Below are positions 17,336-25,717 of a DNA stretch of 64,000 nt, one piece after another. The position numbers and the translations under genes were made by a program. Position 1 is the first letter of the stretch. The number at the start of each line of letters is the position of its first letter. Below the pieces are notes generated by a model, which saw nothing but the letters and a program-made list of their open reading frames with translations, did no database searches and was not told where the DNA came from. Origin of the DNA: Candidatus Thiosymbion ectosymbiont of Catanema sp. Cochon2018 (GTDB lineage Bacteria; Pseudomonadota; Gammaproteobacteria; Chromatiales; Chromatiaceae); contig WYCW01000002.1 in NCBI GenBank assembly GCA_011392765.1, forward strand, positions 280,917-344,916, read 5' to 3'.

Positions 17336-17647
17336 CTATCTGAGTCCCGGAAGTAACAAGGCTAAAACACTACCCAATATTGCAATCGATACGGAGAATT
17401 GGGCGATGATCAGACCGACCAGAGCGATCTTCCATTTGATCAGATTGCGCTGGGAGGCAACGAGCTTGGTGTCCATGCGCGTCGTCTCCAGGTTGATCGG
17501 GTCTTGCCTGGTAGCCGGCTCGTTGGGCCGGGCCTCGGCCACCCGACGCAGGGTCTTGGATAGGACGCGGGCCTGGTCTTCGGTGAAGACAGTCCTGAAC
17601 TCGTCGAACAGCTCCAGGGTATCGATCGCTCGTGCCGTGTGGGCCAT
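17336..17647 (-). CDS. Small single-pass membrane protein between hdrC and hdrB
   Basis: A 103-residue protein: a helical, charged N-terminal part (FDEFRTVFTEDQARVLSKTL), a linker with TTRMDTKLVASQRNLIKW, and one C-terminal transmembrane helix (IALVGLIIAQFSVSIAILGS). The pattern recalls DUF1640/CCDC90-type coiled-coil membrane proteins. It starts 3 bases after the hdrC stop, so it is translated with hdrC, and ends 81 bases before hdrB. HdrC and HdrB are soluble here, so this protein might tether them to the membrane (inference from position and topology only). Confidence 0.7.
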   Translation of the reverse strand: MAHTARAIDTLELFDEFRTVFTEDQARVLSKTLRRVAEARPNEPATRQDPINLETTRMDTKLVASQRNLIKWKIALVGLIIAQFSVSIAILGSVLALLLPGLR

Positions 17648-17650
17648 CTA

Positions 17651-18274
17651 TCAGCCGCCGGGTTGTGCGATGCGGGCGTCTTCCAACTCGGCGGCCTTTT
17701 TGATCGCCTTTTGGAAACCACTCAGGTCTTGGACCGCATGACCGCCCATGATTTCCATGGGGTTCATGCGCTTGGCCTTCATCATGTTCATACCGAGCTT
17801 CTGGTTTTTCATGGCGACCTTCACGCCTTCACCGAAGCCGTTCATGAAGTAGAGGCTCAGGCCCAGCTTGAGCTCGTTGACCCGCCCCTTGGCCATGAGG
17901 TTGTCCCAGAATTTCTGGGCGAATTTGGCGGTAGGCTGATTGGCGGGCACGAGCCCTAGGCGTTTGGCGTAGTGGGCCAGGCCATGCATGATGTGGGTGA
18001 TGGGTAGCTCCCGCGGACAGCGCACGATGCAGTTGTAGCAGGAGGTGCACATCCACATGGAGTCCGATCCCAGGACTTGGTCGCGCTTGCCGGCGCGGAT
18101 CATCATGAAGATTTCCTGGGGGGGGTGGTCCCAGAATTTTCCCAACGGGCAGGAGCCGGAGCATACGCCGCACTGCATGCACATCTTCACCCACTCGCCT
18201 TCTTCGACGTTCGCCTCGACTTCCTTGAGGAAGCTGTTGCGATAGTTTTCGATCATCGCCTGATTCGCGGTCAT
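17651..18274 (-). CDS. hdrC: HdrC-like iron-sulfur subunit of the Qmo/Hdr complex
   Basis: A 207-residue protein with two 4Fe-4S motifs, CMQCGVCSGSCPLG and CTSCYNCIVRCPRE, the standard HdrC ferredoxin domain that relays electrons between the flavin subunits (here QmoA/QmoB) and HdrB. No transmembrane helices, unlike QmoC. ATG 18274 follows a purine-rich stretch. It is separated from qmoB by an M48 peptidase gene and two MITEs, and is followed at once by a small membrane protein gene. Confidence 0.88.
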   Translation of the reverse strand: MTANQAMIENYRNSFLKEVEANVEEGEWVKMCMQCGVCSGSCPLGKFWDHPPQEIFMMIRAGKRDQVLGSDSMWMCTSCYNCIVRCPRELPITHIMHGLAHYAKRLGLVPANQPTAKFAQKFWDNLMAKGRVNELKLGLSLYFMNGFGEGVKVAMKNQKLGMNMMKAKRMNPMEIMGGHAVQDLSGFQKAIKKAAELEDARIAQPGG

Positions 18275-18298
18275 CGATTGGTCTCCGTTAAGATTTTG

Positions 18299-18379
18299 GG
18301 TAGTGGGTAAAGTTCAAATGAGAACATCCAACAATTGGTGCTGGTTCCGGATTTTCACCACTTGAAACTTACCACTACT
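18299..18379. mobile_element. MITE, GGTAGTGG family
   Basis: An 81-bp inverted-repeat element: GGTAGTGGGTAAAGTTCAAA at one end, 'acttgaaacttaccactact' at the other. It lies in the 120-base gap between hdrC and the M48 gene. With the copy at 19204-19304 it brackets the M48 gene. Confidence 0.7.
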
Positions 18380-18393
18380 TTTTCAAGTTACTC

Positions 18394-19167
18394 TTAACCG
18401 CCGGCAATCGTCTTGCGTATGCGATTAGCCCGGTCGGATGGATCAGGATGAGTGGATGTCAAAGTTGCCATCAAACCGGACCCCTTTGCATCCCCCTCTC
18501 CGAGTTTTTCCAGGGCAGTGACCGCTGCGTTGAGGTTGCGACCATTACGGCGAAGCGTCTCCAGGCCGTAGTCATCCGACTCTTTTTCGTTGGCCTGAGA
18601 GAACTGGGCGTTAATGACCTTTTCGGCGAAGGCTCCGAGCTGCGAGGAGGAAAGCGCCGAGATTGCCCCACCTCCCCAATTTCCGAGGGCCTCGCGTCCG
18701 GCAGTGGTAAGTAATACGGTCTGAAAACGCTTCTTGGAGTGGCCTTCTGCAACGTGGCCGACCTCGTGGCCGATGACGAAGAGCAGTTCGCTGTCGTTCA
18801 TCTTGTCCATCAGGCCGGTATGGACCCGGACACTGCCATCCGGCATGGCGAAGGCGTTTACTTCCTTGGAGCGGTAGGCTTTGAAGTTCAGCGGCCGATC
18901 GTTCACCGATTTAAAGCCTTTGGTAAGCCTCCTTAGGCGTTTGCTGTACTTGCTATTCCGTGGTGCCACACGGTTGCGCTTATCGAGATCGGCCACCCCT
19001 TCGCGGGCCATGGCAATCATATCGGCGTCGCTGAGCGAGAAGGACTCGAAGACCTTACTTCCGACATCCAGACCACTGCGTATGTCCTGGGTTTTGCAAG
19101 CCGGTAGGCTGGCGACTACCGTGAAAAAACCGAGGATGAGAAGAAGTTTTCTGCTGGGCTGGTTCAT
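18394..19167 (-). CDS. M48-family metalloprotease lipoprotein (LoiP/YggG-like)
   Basis: A 257-residue protein. The N-terminus is a lipoprotein signal (LLLILGFFTVVASLPAC, lipobox LPAC). The zinc site HEVGHVAEGHSKK contains the HExxH motif, and the downstream NEKESDDYGL supplies the third ligand Glu. Family members degrade damaged envelope proteins in the periplasm. It has no obvious link to sulfur metabolism and sits between qmoB and hdrC on the same strand, flanked on both sides by copies of the same MITE family, which suggests that it came in as a cassette. Confidence 0.85.
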   Translation of the reverse strand: MNQPSRKLLLILGFFTVVASLPACKTQDIRSGLDVGSKVFESFSLSDADMIAMAREGVADLDKRNRVAPRNSKYSKRLRRLTKGFKSVNDRPLNFKAYRSKEVNAFAMPDGSVRVHTGLMDKMNDSELLFVIGHEVGHVAEGHSKKRFQTVLLTTAGREALGNWGGGAISALSSSQLGAFAEKVINAQFSQANEKESDDYGLETLRRNGRNLNAAVTALEKLGEGDAKGSGLMATLTSTHPDPSDRANRIRKTIAGG

Positions 19168-19203
19168 TTCTGTTCTTCCACCTGTTGAATTGGTTCAACT
19201 ATC

Positions 19204-19304
19204 GGTAGTGGTAAATTTTCAACTGAGAATAGTCGATAATCCAAATCCGCCGTGCCGCATAGCGGTCCAACCTACCTTCTGCCAGTTGACGATTTACCAC
19301 CACC
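19204..19304. mobile_element. MITE, GGTAGTGG family
   Basis: A 101-bp element, GGTAGTGGTAAATTTTCAAC to 'gttgacgatttaccaccacc'. It fills the gap between qmoB (stop at 19320) and the M48 gene. The right terminal base changes (ccaccacc for ccactacc) indicate an older copy. No clear target duplication. Confidence 0.65.
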
Positions 19305-19319
19305 AGGTTTTGAACCGCC

Positions 19320-21602
19320 TTAGAACTTGAACGGGCTCATGCCGATCTTGTCCACGGTCTCGGCCATGTCGTTGATCAGCTGGGGCGCGCGCTTGGTGTC
19401 GGTAATGGCTACCTCGTAGATGGCTACCCGCTCGGGCTCCAGGTTCAGGGACTGGAGGGTATCGCCGACCTTGCTCATGCGTTCGGCGGCCATGGCCGAT
19501 CCGCGCACGAAGTGGCATTGGTAGTCGTCGTCGCGGCGGCAGCCCATGAGCACGATGCCGTCGTAACCGCTGTTGAGGGCGTCCGTGACCCAGGACAGGC
19601 TCACCGAGCCCAGGCAGCGGATCGGAATGACGCGCGCCCAGGGGGTGAGTTCCTCTCCGGCCTGGGCGGCCATGTCCAGTGCCGGGTAGGCGTCGTTCTC
19701 GCAGGCCAGGGCCAGGATGCGTGGTTTTTCCTCGAACTCGTCGGGGACTTCCACATTTTTGAGCTGTTGGCCCACGGTGTCGATGGAGTAGTTCTCGAAG
19801 GAGATGACGCGCACCGGACAGGCGCCCATGCAGGTCCCGCAGCGCCGACAGCGGGATTCGTTGAACAGGGGATATTTCTGTTCGTCCTCATTGATGGCGC
19901 CGAAGGGGCATTCTACGGTGCAGCGCTTGCACTGAGTGCAGCCTTCCTTGCGGAAGGTCGGGTAGCTGAGGTCGCCGACCCGCGGGTGGGCGGCACGGCC
20001 CTGGCCGGCGTTCTCGACGGCTTGAATAGCCTTCATGGTGGCGCCGACGGCGTCTTCCATGGCCTGCTTCATGTCCATGGGACGACGCACGGGACCGGCG
20101 GCGTAGATGCCGGTGCGGCGGGTTTCATAAGGGAAGCAGATGAAGTGGGAGTCGACGAAGCCGTGCTTGAGCTGGGGCAGGTCGGTGCCCTGGCGGTAGT
20201 CGAGGTTGAGGATGGACGGCGGGGCATTCTCCAGCAGCGCCTGGGCCTTGGCCTTTTCTTCTTCGTCTTCGGCCTCTTCGACCGCCAGCTGGGCGTAAGG
20301 GTCCGGACCCACGTTCGGTACCTGGCCGGTGGCCAGCACGACCAGGTCGCAATCCAGCTCCGTGTCTTCGTCCAGGATCAGGTCCTTGAACTTTACCTTG
20401 AGCCCGCCGTCGGCGACGACCTCCGTGGCCTTGCCTTTGGAAAAGGTGACCATGGCTTGTTGCGCCGCGCGGTAGAAGTCTTCTCCGGCGGCTCCGGGGG
20501 TGCGCAGATCGTCGAACAGGACGGTGGCGTCGCAATCCGCGTTCTGCTCCTTGAAATACATGGCCTGCTTGATGGACTCGGTGCAGCAGAAGCCGGAGCA
20601 GTAAGGCAGATGGCCCTCTTTGTCCGAGCGTTGCCCGGCGCACTGGATGAAGGCGACGCTCTTTACTTCCTTGCCGTCGGAGGGGCGTTTTATCGGACCG
20701 CCGGCGGCCTCTTTAGCCAGCTTTTCCAGCTCGAAGCCGGTGACTACGTCCGGGGTCTTGCCGTAGGCGAATTCGGGCAGTTGGCCGGCGTCATAGGGTT
20801 TGTAATCGCTGGCCTGGATGATGGCGCCGACGTTCTCGGTGGCAGTGCCGCCGGATTCGGTGCCGATGTCTACCGAGAAGCGCCCCGGCGCCCCTGAGGT
20901 TTTGGTGATCTTGGCGTTCAGATGGACAGTAACCTTGTCGTTGGCCGCGACCTCGGCGGCCAGGGTCTCGACGCCGGGGTCCTCCGGCTGGGGCAGGTCC
21001 ACGTCGCGGCCGTTGGGGACGTCCTTAGCCGCGGCCTGGAAGGGCACCCGTTTATAAAGGTCCGTCCAGACCCCGCCCAGCTCGGGCTCTTCGGCCACCA
21101 GCTGCACCGGATAACCCGCCTTGGCCGCCTCGACGGCCGCGGTCATGCCGGTCATGCCGCCGCCCACCACCAGCAGGGTCTTGTTGAGTTCCTGCTCGCC
21201 GGAGGGGACGGGTTTGTTCATGTACTTGACTTCGGCGCAGGCCATGCGGATGTAGTCATCCGCCATCTCCTGCGTAGTCTCCCGGTTGTCGTCCTCGTCC
21301 GGGCGCAACCAGATGACGCCCTCACGCAGGTTGGCGCGGGATATGGCGACCTCGGGGAACGTGAAGGCCTCCACCTTGGCGCGGCGCGAGCAGGCGGCGA
21401 GCATCAGGTGGGTGATGCCTTCATTGGCGATGTCGTCGCGGATCATTTGGATCGCTTCCTTGCCGCACAGCATCTCGTGCTGCTTGACCTCGGCCAGCTT
21501 GCCGTCGCGCTTGGCGGTGGTTTCGAGCTGACCCGCGTCCAATCTCTCGCCGATGCCGCAGCCAGTGCAGATGTAGCCGGCGAATTTTTTCTCGTCTGCC
21601 AT
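19320..21602 (-). CDS. qmoB: QmoB: HdrA-like flavoprotein with ferredoxin and MvhD-like domains
   Basis: A 760-residue protein. Order: N-terminal CxxC region (YICTGCGIG), FAD-binding HdrA core (LLVVGGGMTGMTAAVEAA, about 165-185), a second Cys-rich flavoprotein motif (CSGFCCTES), two 4Fe-4S motifs CTQCKRCTVECPFGA and CRRCGTCMGACPVRV (about 580-630), and an MvhD-like C-terminus (CLGSVSLSW, VLMGCRRDDDYQCHFVRG). QmoB belongs to the complex linking APS reductase to quinone or, with HdrCB, to soluble carriers. ATG 21602 begins MADEKKFAGYIC, 4 bases after qmoA stops; a longer reading frame upstream overlaps qmoA and is not needed. Confidence 0.9.
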   Translation of the reverse strand: MADEKKFAGYICTGCGIGERLDAGQLETTAKRDGKLAEVKQHEMLCGKEAIQMIRDDIANEGITHLMLAACSRRAKVEAFTFPEVAISRANLREGVIWLRPDEDDNRETTQEMADDYIRMACAEVKYMNKPVPSGEQELNKTLLVVGGGMTGMTAAVEAAKAGYPVQLVAEEPELGGVWTDLYKRVPFQAAAKDVPNGRDVDLPQPEDPGVETLAAEVAANDKVTVHLNAKITKTSGAPGRFSVDIGTESGGTATENVGAIIQASDYKPYDAGQLPEFAYGKTPDVVTGFELEKLAKEAAGGPIKRPSDGKEVKSVAFIQCAGQRSDKEGHLPYCSGFCCTESIKQAMYFKEQNADCDATVLFDDLRTPGAAGEDFYRAAQQAMVTFSKGKATEVVADGGLKVKFKDLILDEDTELDCDLVVLATGQVPNVGPDPYAQLAVEEAEDEEEKAKAQALLENAPPSILNLDYRQGTDLPQLKHGFVDSHFICFPYETRRTGIYAAGPVRRPMDMKQAMEDAVGATMKAIQAVENAGQGRAAHPRVGDLSYPTFRKEGCTQCKRCTVECPFGAINEDEQKYPLFNESRCRRCGTCMGACPVRVISFENYSIDTVGQQLKNVEVPDEFEEKPRILALACENDAYPALDMAAQAGEELTPWARVIPIRCLGSVSLSWVTDALNSGYDGIVLMGCRRDDDYQCHFVRGSAMAAERMSKVGDTLQSLNLEPERVAIYEVAITDTKRAPQLINDMAETVDKIGMSPFKF

Positions 21603-21606
21603 GTTC

Positions 21607-22890
21607 TTAACCCTCCACTCCGGCGGCGCCGGTGACGGCCTGGATGGCGCGCAGCGCCGCTCCGGTGGCGTGCTGGGCGGCACGGTTCACGTCGAGGGCG
21701 TCGGACGCGCAGCCGGCGGCGAAGACACCCCCGTTTTCCGGTGCGGCCTCGATAAAGCCCTCGCGGTTGATTTGGATATCCACCGGGAAGTCGTCCTTGT
21801 CTACGGACGGCTCCATACCGATGGCCAGGACCACCAGGTCGTGCGTGTCCTCGAAGCGCTTGTAGCCCTCGGTGTCCACCCCGTGGACCACCGGGTTGCC
21901 GTCCTTGTCCGCCACCACGGCGGCGGGTTTGGACTTGATGAATTTGACCTGCTCGATGCCTTTGACCTTTTGGTAGAAATCCTCGAAGCGGTCGATGGCG
22001 CGGATGTCGATGTAGTAGACGCTGATGTCGGCGTCCTCGCCGTAGGCGTCGCTGACATAGGTGCACTGCTTGAGGGAGGCCATGCAGCAGATGCGCGAAC
22101 AGTGGAGCAGATAGTTGCGGTCACGCGAGCCGGCACACTGGATGAAGGCGACCTTCCTGGCCTCTTTGCCGTCGGAGGGACGCACCAATTTGCCGCCGGT
22201 GGGACCGGAGGGGTCGGCCATGCGCTCGAATTCGACCGAGGTGATGACGTTGGCGATGCGGTCATAGCTGTAGGGCTGGATCTTGGCCGCGTCGTAGGGG
22301 CGCCAGCCGGTGGCCCAGATCACCGCGCCGCAGGGGAAATCGATGGTTTCCTCGCTCATGTCCAGGTCGATGGCGTCGTACTTGCAGGCGTCCTTCGCTT
22401 TTTTGCCGTCGTCGGTCTCGACGATGTTCGGGTCCAGCACATAGCGCTGGGGGTGGGCCATGCGGTAAGGAAGATAGGCCCCCTTGCGCTTGCCGAGCCC
22501 GTAGTTGTACTCGTCGTCGAACTCGGTTTCCACCGCCTTTTCGCAGTCACCGCAGGCAGTGCAGTTTTCGTTGACGTAACGCGGGGAGAGCTTGACGGAG
22601 GCGGTGTAGCTCCCTTTCTCGCCCTTGATGTCCATCACCTCGGCCATGGTGAGCACCCGCAGGTTGGGATTCATCTTGGCGCGGCGCTGGTTGATCTCCA
22701 GACCACAGGTGGGGAAGCACAGCTTGGGGAAATATTTATAGAGCTGGGAGACGCGCCCGCCGAGATAAGGACGCTTTTCAACCAGCACGACCTGTTTCCC
22801 GGTTTCGGCGGCCTCCAACGCGGCAGTCATGCCGCTGATGCCACCACCGACCACCAGGATGGTCTCGTTGGTTGCGACGACTTCCGTCAT
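21607..22890 (-). CDS. qmoA: QmoA: HdrA-like FAD protein
   Basis: A 427-residue protein with the dinucleotide fold ILVVGGGISGMTAALEA near the N-terminus, the HdrA motif YFPKLCFPTCGLEINQRRAK, the cysteines CTACGDC, and CSRICCMASLKQC. It is the smaller flavin subunit of the Qmo complex and is usually co-transcribed with aprBA; no apr genes are in this window. ATG 22890 is preceded by AGGAAAG and starts MTEVVATNETILVV; a longer frame to 22998 adds residues lacking similarity. First gene of the minus-strand cluster. Confidence 0.9.
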   Translation of the reverse strand: MTEVVATNETILVVGGGISGMTAALEAAETGKQVVLVEKRPYLGGRVSQLYKYFPKLCFPTCGLEINQRRAKMNPNLRVLTMAEVMDIKGEKGSYTASVKLSPRYVNENCTACGDCEKAVETEFDDEYNYGLGKRKGAYLPYRMAHPQRYVLDPNIVETDDGKKAKDACKYDAIDLDMSEETIDFPCGAVIWATGWRPYDAAKIQPYSYDRIANVITSVEFERMADPSGPTGGKLVRPSDGKEARKVAFIQCAGSRDRNYLLHCSRICCMASLKQCTYVSDAYGEDADISVYYIDIRAIDRFEDFYQKVKGIEQVKFIKSKPAAVVADKDGNPVVHGVDTEGYKRFEDTHDLVVLAIGMEPSVDKDDFPVDIQINREGFIEAAPENGGVFAAGCASDALDVNRAAQHATGAALRAIQAVTGAAGVEG

Positions 22891-22983
22891 GGACTTTCCT
22901 CCGTCTTCGCGGAATGGTTCCGGCAAACAACCCGACGGGATTCCCGCCGGCGGCGAGCCGGGTTGTTCGGTGAAGCGGGGCCT

Positions 22984-23137
22984 GGGGGCTGTTGACATTC
23001 ATCGTTCTTAGGTCCTTTGCGGCCCTTTTCCGCGCTGACGGCGTTGCGACTGGCCCGCTATTCCTCCTCGTCGCGCCTTTCAGCTTAAGAAAAATACCTC
23101 GCAATCACCCACGCTCGGATAAATGTCGACAGCCCCT
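22984..23137. repeat. Inverted-repeat element in the qmoA upstream region
   Basis: Left end 'gggggctgttgacatt', right end 'aaatgtcgacagcccct', about 154 bp. The same end occurs at 1029 and at 38407 (directly after the nusB TAG). It occupies the place where the qmoA promoter would be expected, so it may have moved or supplied that promoter. Confidence 0.55.
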
Positions 23138-23457
23138 ACCCACACCTATATCAGAATCCGTTAAGATACCTGTCCGCTGCCTTCCCCGCCATAGCCCGGA
23201 TGGGTTGGAAGCGCCGTATTTTCAGATGAGATGATGTACGTCAGTTATGCTGTGCCGGAGTCCCGGCCGGGCGAGTGTGTATCGTATTTTTCGTGATTCC
23301 GGTTCGCCGCCGTCCATTGATGCGGTTCGGCCATCCAATGATGCGGTTCGCGGTCAGGACTGGTGTAATCCTGCTACGGTGTACCGCGCTCACCGCATCC
23401 TACGAAGCGCGCACATCGATCCGCTAAGATGCGTGTGAAATGAGGTACTTGAAGTAT
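23138..23457. repeat. Non-coding, with a 'genome-typical' palindromic repeat
   Basis: Contains a 'gatgcggttcg...caccgcatcctac' inverted repeat (about 23325-23405) that recurs near 24165-24250, 24275-24340, 45375-45480, 45755-45800 and 54400-54460. No gene recognised. Confidence 0.45.
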
Positions 23458-24015
23458 ATGAGCGAGTCCACACCTACCCTCCATCGTTGGACCCGGACCG
23501 AATATGATCGGATGGTGGATACCGGCGTGTTTCAGCCGGGGGTACGGTTAGAGCTCCTCGCCGGTGAGATCATTGAAATGGGTCCGCAGAAAAGTCTCCC
23601 CGTAGTGGCCGCAGATCTGATCGGGGAAGCCCTGCGCAGCGGATTCGGAACGGGATTCTATGTTCGGGGGCAAAAGCCCCTTACCCTCGATGACGACTCC
23701 GAGCCGGAGCCGGACATAGCCGTGGTGAAGGGTCACATCCGCGATTACACCGATCATCACCCGAGTAACGCCGTCCTGGTGGTCGAAGTTGCCGATACCA
23801 CTCTGAGCTACGATCGGCTGAACAAGGCCGCTGTCTATGCCCGCAATGCCATCCCCGAATACTGGATCCTGAACCTGCGCGACCGGCGTTTGGAGGTCTG
23901 CCGCGGGCCGGTTCGTGGCGCCTACGCCGAGCGTATTCTGTTCACCGCGGGCGAGACCATCTCCCCCCTGTCAGCACCGGAGCTGCGGATCGAAATCGCG
24001 GCCTTGTTGCCCTGA
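23458..24015 (+). CDS. Uma2-family (DUF820) putative restriction endonuclease
   Basis: A 185-residue protein with the Uma2 pattern: TEYDRMVDTGVF and LLAGEIIEMGPQ, then the PD-(D/E)XK core EPEPDIAVVKG and AVLVVEVADTTLSYDRLNKA, and AIPEYWILNLRDRRLEV. The family is multicopy in cyanobacteria and symbionts and is structurally a nuclease; no cellular role is established. ATG 23458 has GAGG 12 bases upstream; an ATG at 23440 in the same frame is possible. It stands alone. Confidence 0.8.
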   Translation: MSESTPTLHRWTRTEYDRMVDTGVFQPGVRLELLAGEIIEMGPQKSLPVVAADLIGEALRSGFGTGFYVRGQKPLTLDDDSEPEPDIAVVKGHIRDYTDHHPSNAVLVVEVADTTLSYDRLNKAAVYARNAIPEYWILNLRDRRLEVCRGPVRGAYAERILFTAGETISPLSAPELRIEIAALLP

Positions 24016-24430
24016 ACACCCTTCCCCCCTACAGGAGGGTGTCGTAAAAGTAGCGCAGGCGTCCCCGCCTGCATCGAAAAATGCAGGCGGGGACGCCTGC
24101 GCTACGCCCCACGGATGGGCTTTTGCGACACCCTCTACAGGAGGGTGTCGCCAAAGCCCGTAGGATGCGGTGAGCGCCTGCTCCGCCCCAGGGACAGGGC
24201 GGAGTAGGCCGCGAACCGCATCGTTGGATCGTGCCGTGCCGAACCTGGTGTGGAACAGGCCGCCATCCATTGATGCGGTTCACCGCCAGGCTCCCTCCTG
24301 CGTCGGGACGAGCTTGGCGGCTCACCGCATTCTACGGAGAGCGTCATCTTTTGCGACACCCTCTACAGCGGAGAAAACGTTTTCAGGACGGAGGGGCGCG
24401 TCCCTGCGACGTGGAAAATCAATTGCGCCT
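24016..24430. repeat. Repeat cluster with a perfect 25-bp-arm hairpin
   Basis: At 24050-24104 'gtagcgcaggcgtccccgcc' and its perfect inverse flank a short 'cgaaaa' loop. It sits inside a pair of 'gagggtgtcg...aaaag' / 'cttttgcgacaccctc' ends (24033-24135). A second pair follows (24137-24365). Related ends are at 34204 and 54343-54487. No gene is seen. Confidence 0.55.
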
Positions 24431-24606
24431 GGCTCTTTATGGATTCCAGACTGATCGAAGGGGACGGCGATCCGTAGCACTCTGACCGACGACAGAACAG
24501 GCAGTCTTTTCTCAACAACAACAGCAAGTTATACGATGCCCCTCTGGTTTGCTGAGAAGGTGAATTTGCGCAAAATATCCTACCAGTCTGGAATCCATAA
24601 AGAGCC
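24431..24606. mobile_element. MITE with perfect 23-bp terminal repeats and 8-bp target duplication
   Basis: Ends are GGCTCTTTATGGATTCC(AGACTG) and its exact inverse, 23 of 23 bases. It is bordered by the direct repeat TTGCGCCT (24423-24430 and 24607-24614). The 176-bp element has no coding capacity. An 8-bp duplication is typical of IS1595-type transposases (family knowledge). It landed exactly at the stop codon of the amidase gene (TAG complement at 24613-24615). Confidence 0.85.
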
Positions 24607-24612
24607 TTGCGC

Positions 24613-25425
24613 CTAAATCGAGTCCAGCTTATCCCAGGTCTTGGGTCCGACGATGCCATCGGGTACTAATCCATGGTCACGTTGAAACCGACGCACCGCA
24701 GCTTCGGTTAGGGGTCCAAAGATGCCGTCGACCTGTCCTCCCGTAAAGCCAACCCCTTTCTGGATCAACTTGACCAAAAACTTGCGGTTTAACACCGACC
24801 CGCGTCTTTGCGTAGGGCGACCTTCCGGGTCTTTATCCGGGATCAGTCTCAGAGCCGGCTTCGGATTATCCATGATCGCGGCAACTTTCGAGCGGAATTC
24901 GCCCATATCTATTGTGTGCGGGTCGGGTTTACGTCCAGGGGGAAGCGCCCATTCCTTATGCCCACAACACATGATCGGATCGGCCCCGATATGCGAGAGT
25001 ATGGCGGCCACACCTCGGTGATAGGCATCCAACTGAACTGCAGGCCAGGGCTCGGCCGCGGTGCCGACGTTTTCAGCCTCGATGCCGATGAACTGGCTGT
25101 TACCTCCCGTCAGGTTCTCCCACTTCCCCACTCCCGCGTGGTTGGCGAGGCCGGCAGCAATGATGTAATAGGTCCCATCCCTTCCCAGACCGAGTTGGGA
25201 GAGCGGTCCCTTAAGCTTGAGTCGCCCAGATCGGTCATATGTTCCACGGATGAGTGTTCCGAGGCTCGGCATATTGCCCCTACGGGGTCCGACGGTATGG
25301 TGACAGATGACACCTTTGACCGTGCCCATTTCGCGGCGTCCACGGTTGATCCAGCCGTCGGTTTCGGCAACCTTCAGACCGGTATCTTTGAGTACGGTCG
25401 GCAACCAAGTTAGTTTGAATGGCAT
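24613..25425 (-). CDS. N-acetylmuramoyl-L-alanine amidase with peptidoglycan-binding domain
   Basis: A 270-residue protein without a signal peptide. Residues 1-185 form an amidase_2/PGRP-type domain: zinc ligands in VICHHTVG, catalytic region FIGIEAEN and MCCGHKEWALPPGRKPDP. Residues 205-268 form a PG_binding_1 domain (GGQVDGIFGPLTEAAVRRFQ, GLVPDGIVGPKTW). It cuts the amide bond between MurNAc and L-Ala. The layout is like phage endolysins, so it may be a domesticated prophage lysin or part of a contractile-injection system. A small acidic reading frame lies just upstream. The 3' end is bordered by a MITE. Confidence 0.85.
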   Translation of the reverse strand: MPFKLTWLPTVLKDTGLKVAETDGWINRGRREMGTVKGVICHHTVGPRRGNMPSLGTLIRGTYDRSGRLKLKGPLSQLGLGRDGTYYIIAAGLANHAGVGKWENLTGGNSQFIGIEAENVGTAAEPWPAVQLDAYHRGVAAILSHIGADPIMCCGHKEWALPPGRKPDPHTIDMGEFRSKVAAIMDNPKPALRLIPDKDPEGRPTQRRGSVLNRKFLVKLIQKGVGFTGGQVDGIFGPLTEAAVRRFQRDHGLVPDGIVGPKTWDKLDSI

Positions 25426-25426
25426 A

Positions 25427-25555
25427 TCAGGCTACTCCTCCGTCGGTGATCGGCAGGTCTTCGTCCGGTGTCGCGTCTTCCTCTTTGACCGGGTTATCGC
25501 ATAGGCACCCGTCAATGTCCTCCTCGTCATGCAGGACATCTGTTTCGTCGGTCAT
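25427..25555 (-). CDS. Small acidic protein upstream of the amidase (42 residues)
   Basis: ATG 25555 with GAGG upstream. The product is MTDETDVLHDEEDIDGCLCD and NPVKEEDATPDEDLPITDGG plus VA, strongly acidic with a CxC pair. TGA at 25427-25429 is one base from the amidase ATG, so the two should be translated together. Not recognised. A role as a lysin regulator or adaptor is only a guess from position. Confidence 0.45.
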   Translation of the reverse strand: MTDETDVLHDEEDIDGCLCDNPVKEEDATPDEDLPITDGGVA

Positions 25556-25717
25556 GATACACCTCGTCTCTCTTGTGAAGTTAAGTTGGTAGAAATCCCC
25601 TCTTGACGGAAAGATTCCGACCGTTGGGCATTACAGCGTGAGACCACGTAGCCGCAGGTGATTGCTCACCTACGGCTACCCGACCCGGCGCAAATGAAGG
25701 CCGACAATCACTGAAGT

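Noticed and set aside
21601-22995. A 464-codon open frame on the plus strand opposite qmoA; likewise 19512-20897 (461 codons) opposite qmoB.
   Set aside because: They are mirror frames of high-GC genes, with repetitive Gly/Val/Ala-rich products and no motifs, while the minus strand has clear Qmo motifs.
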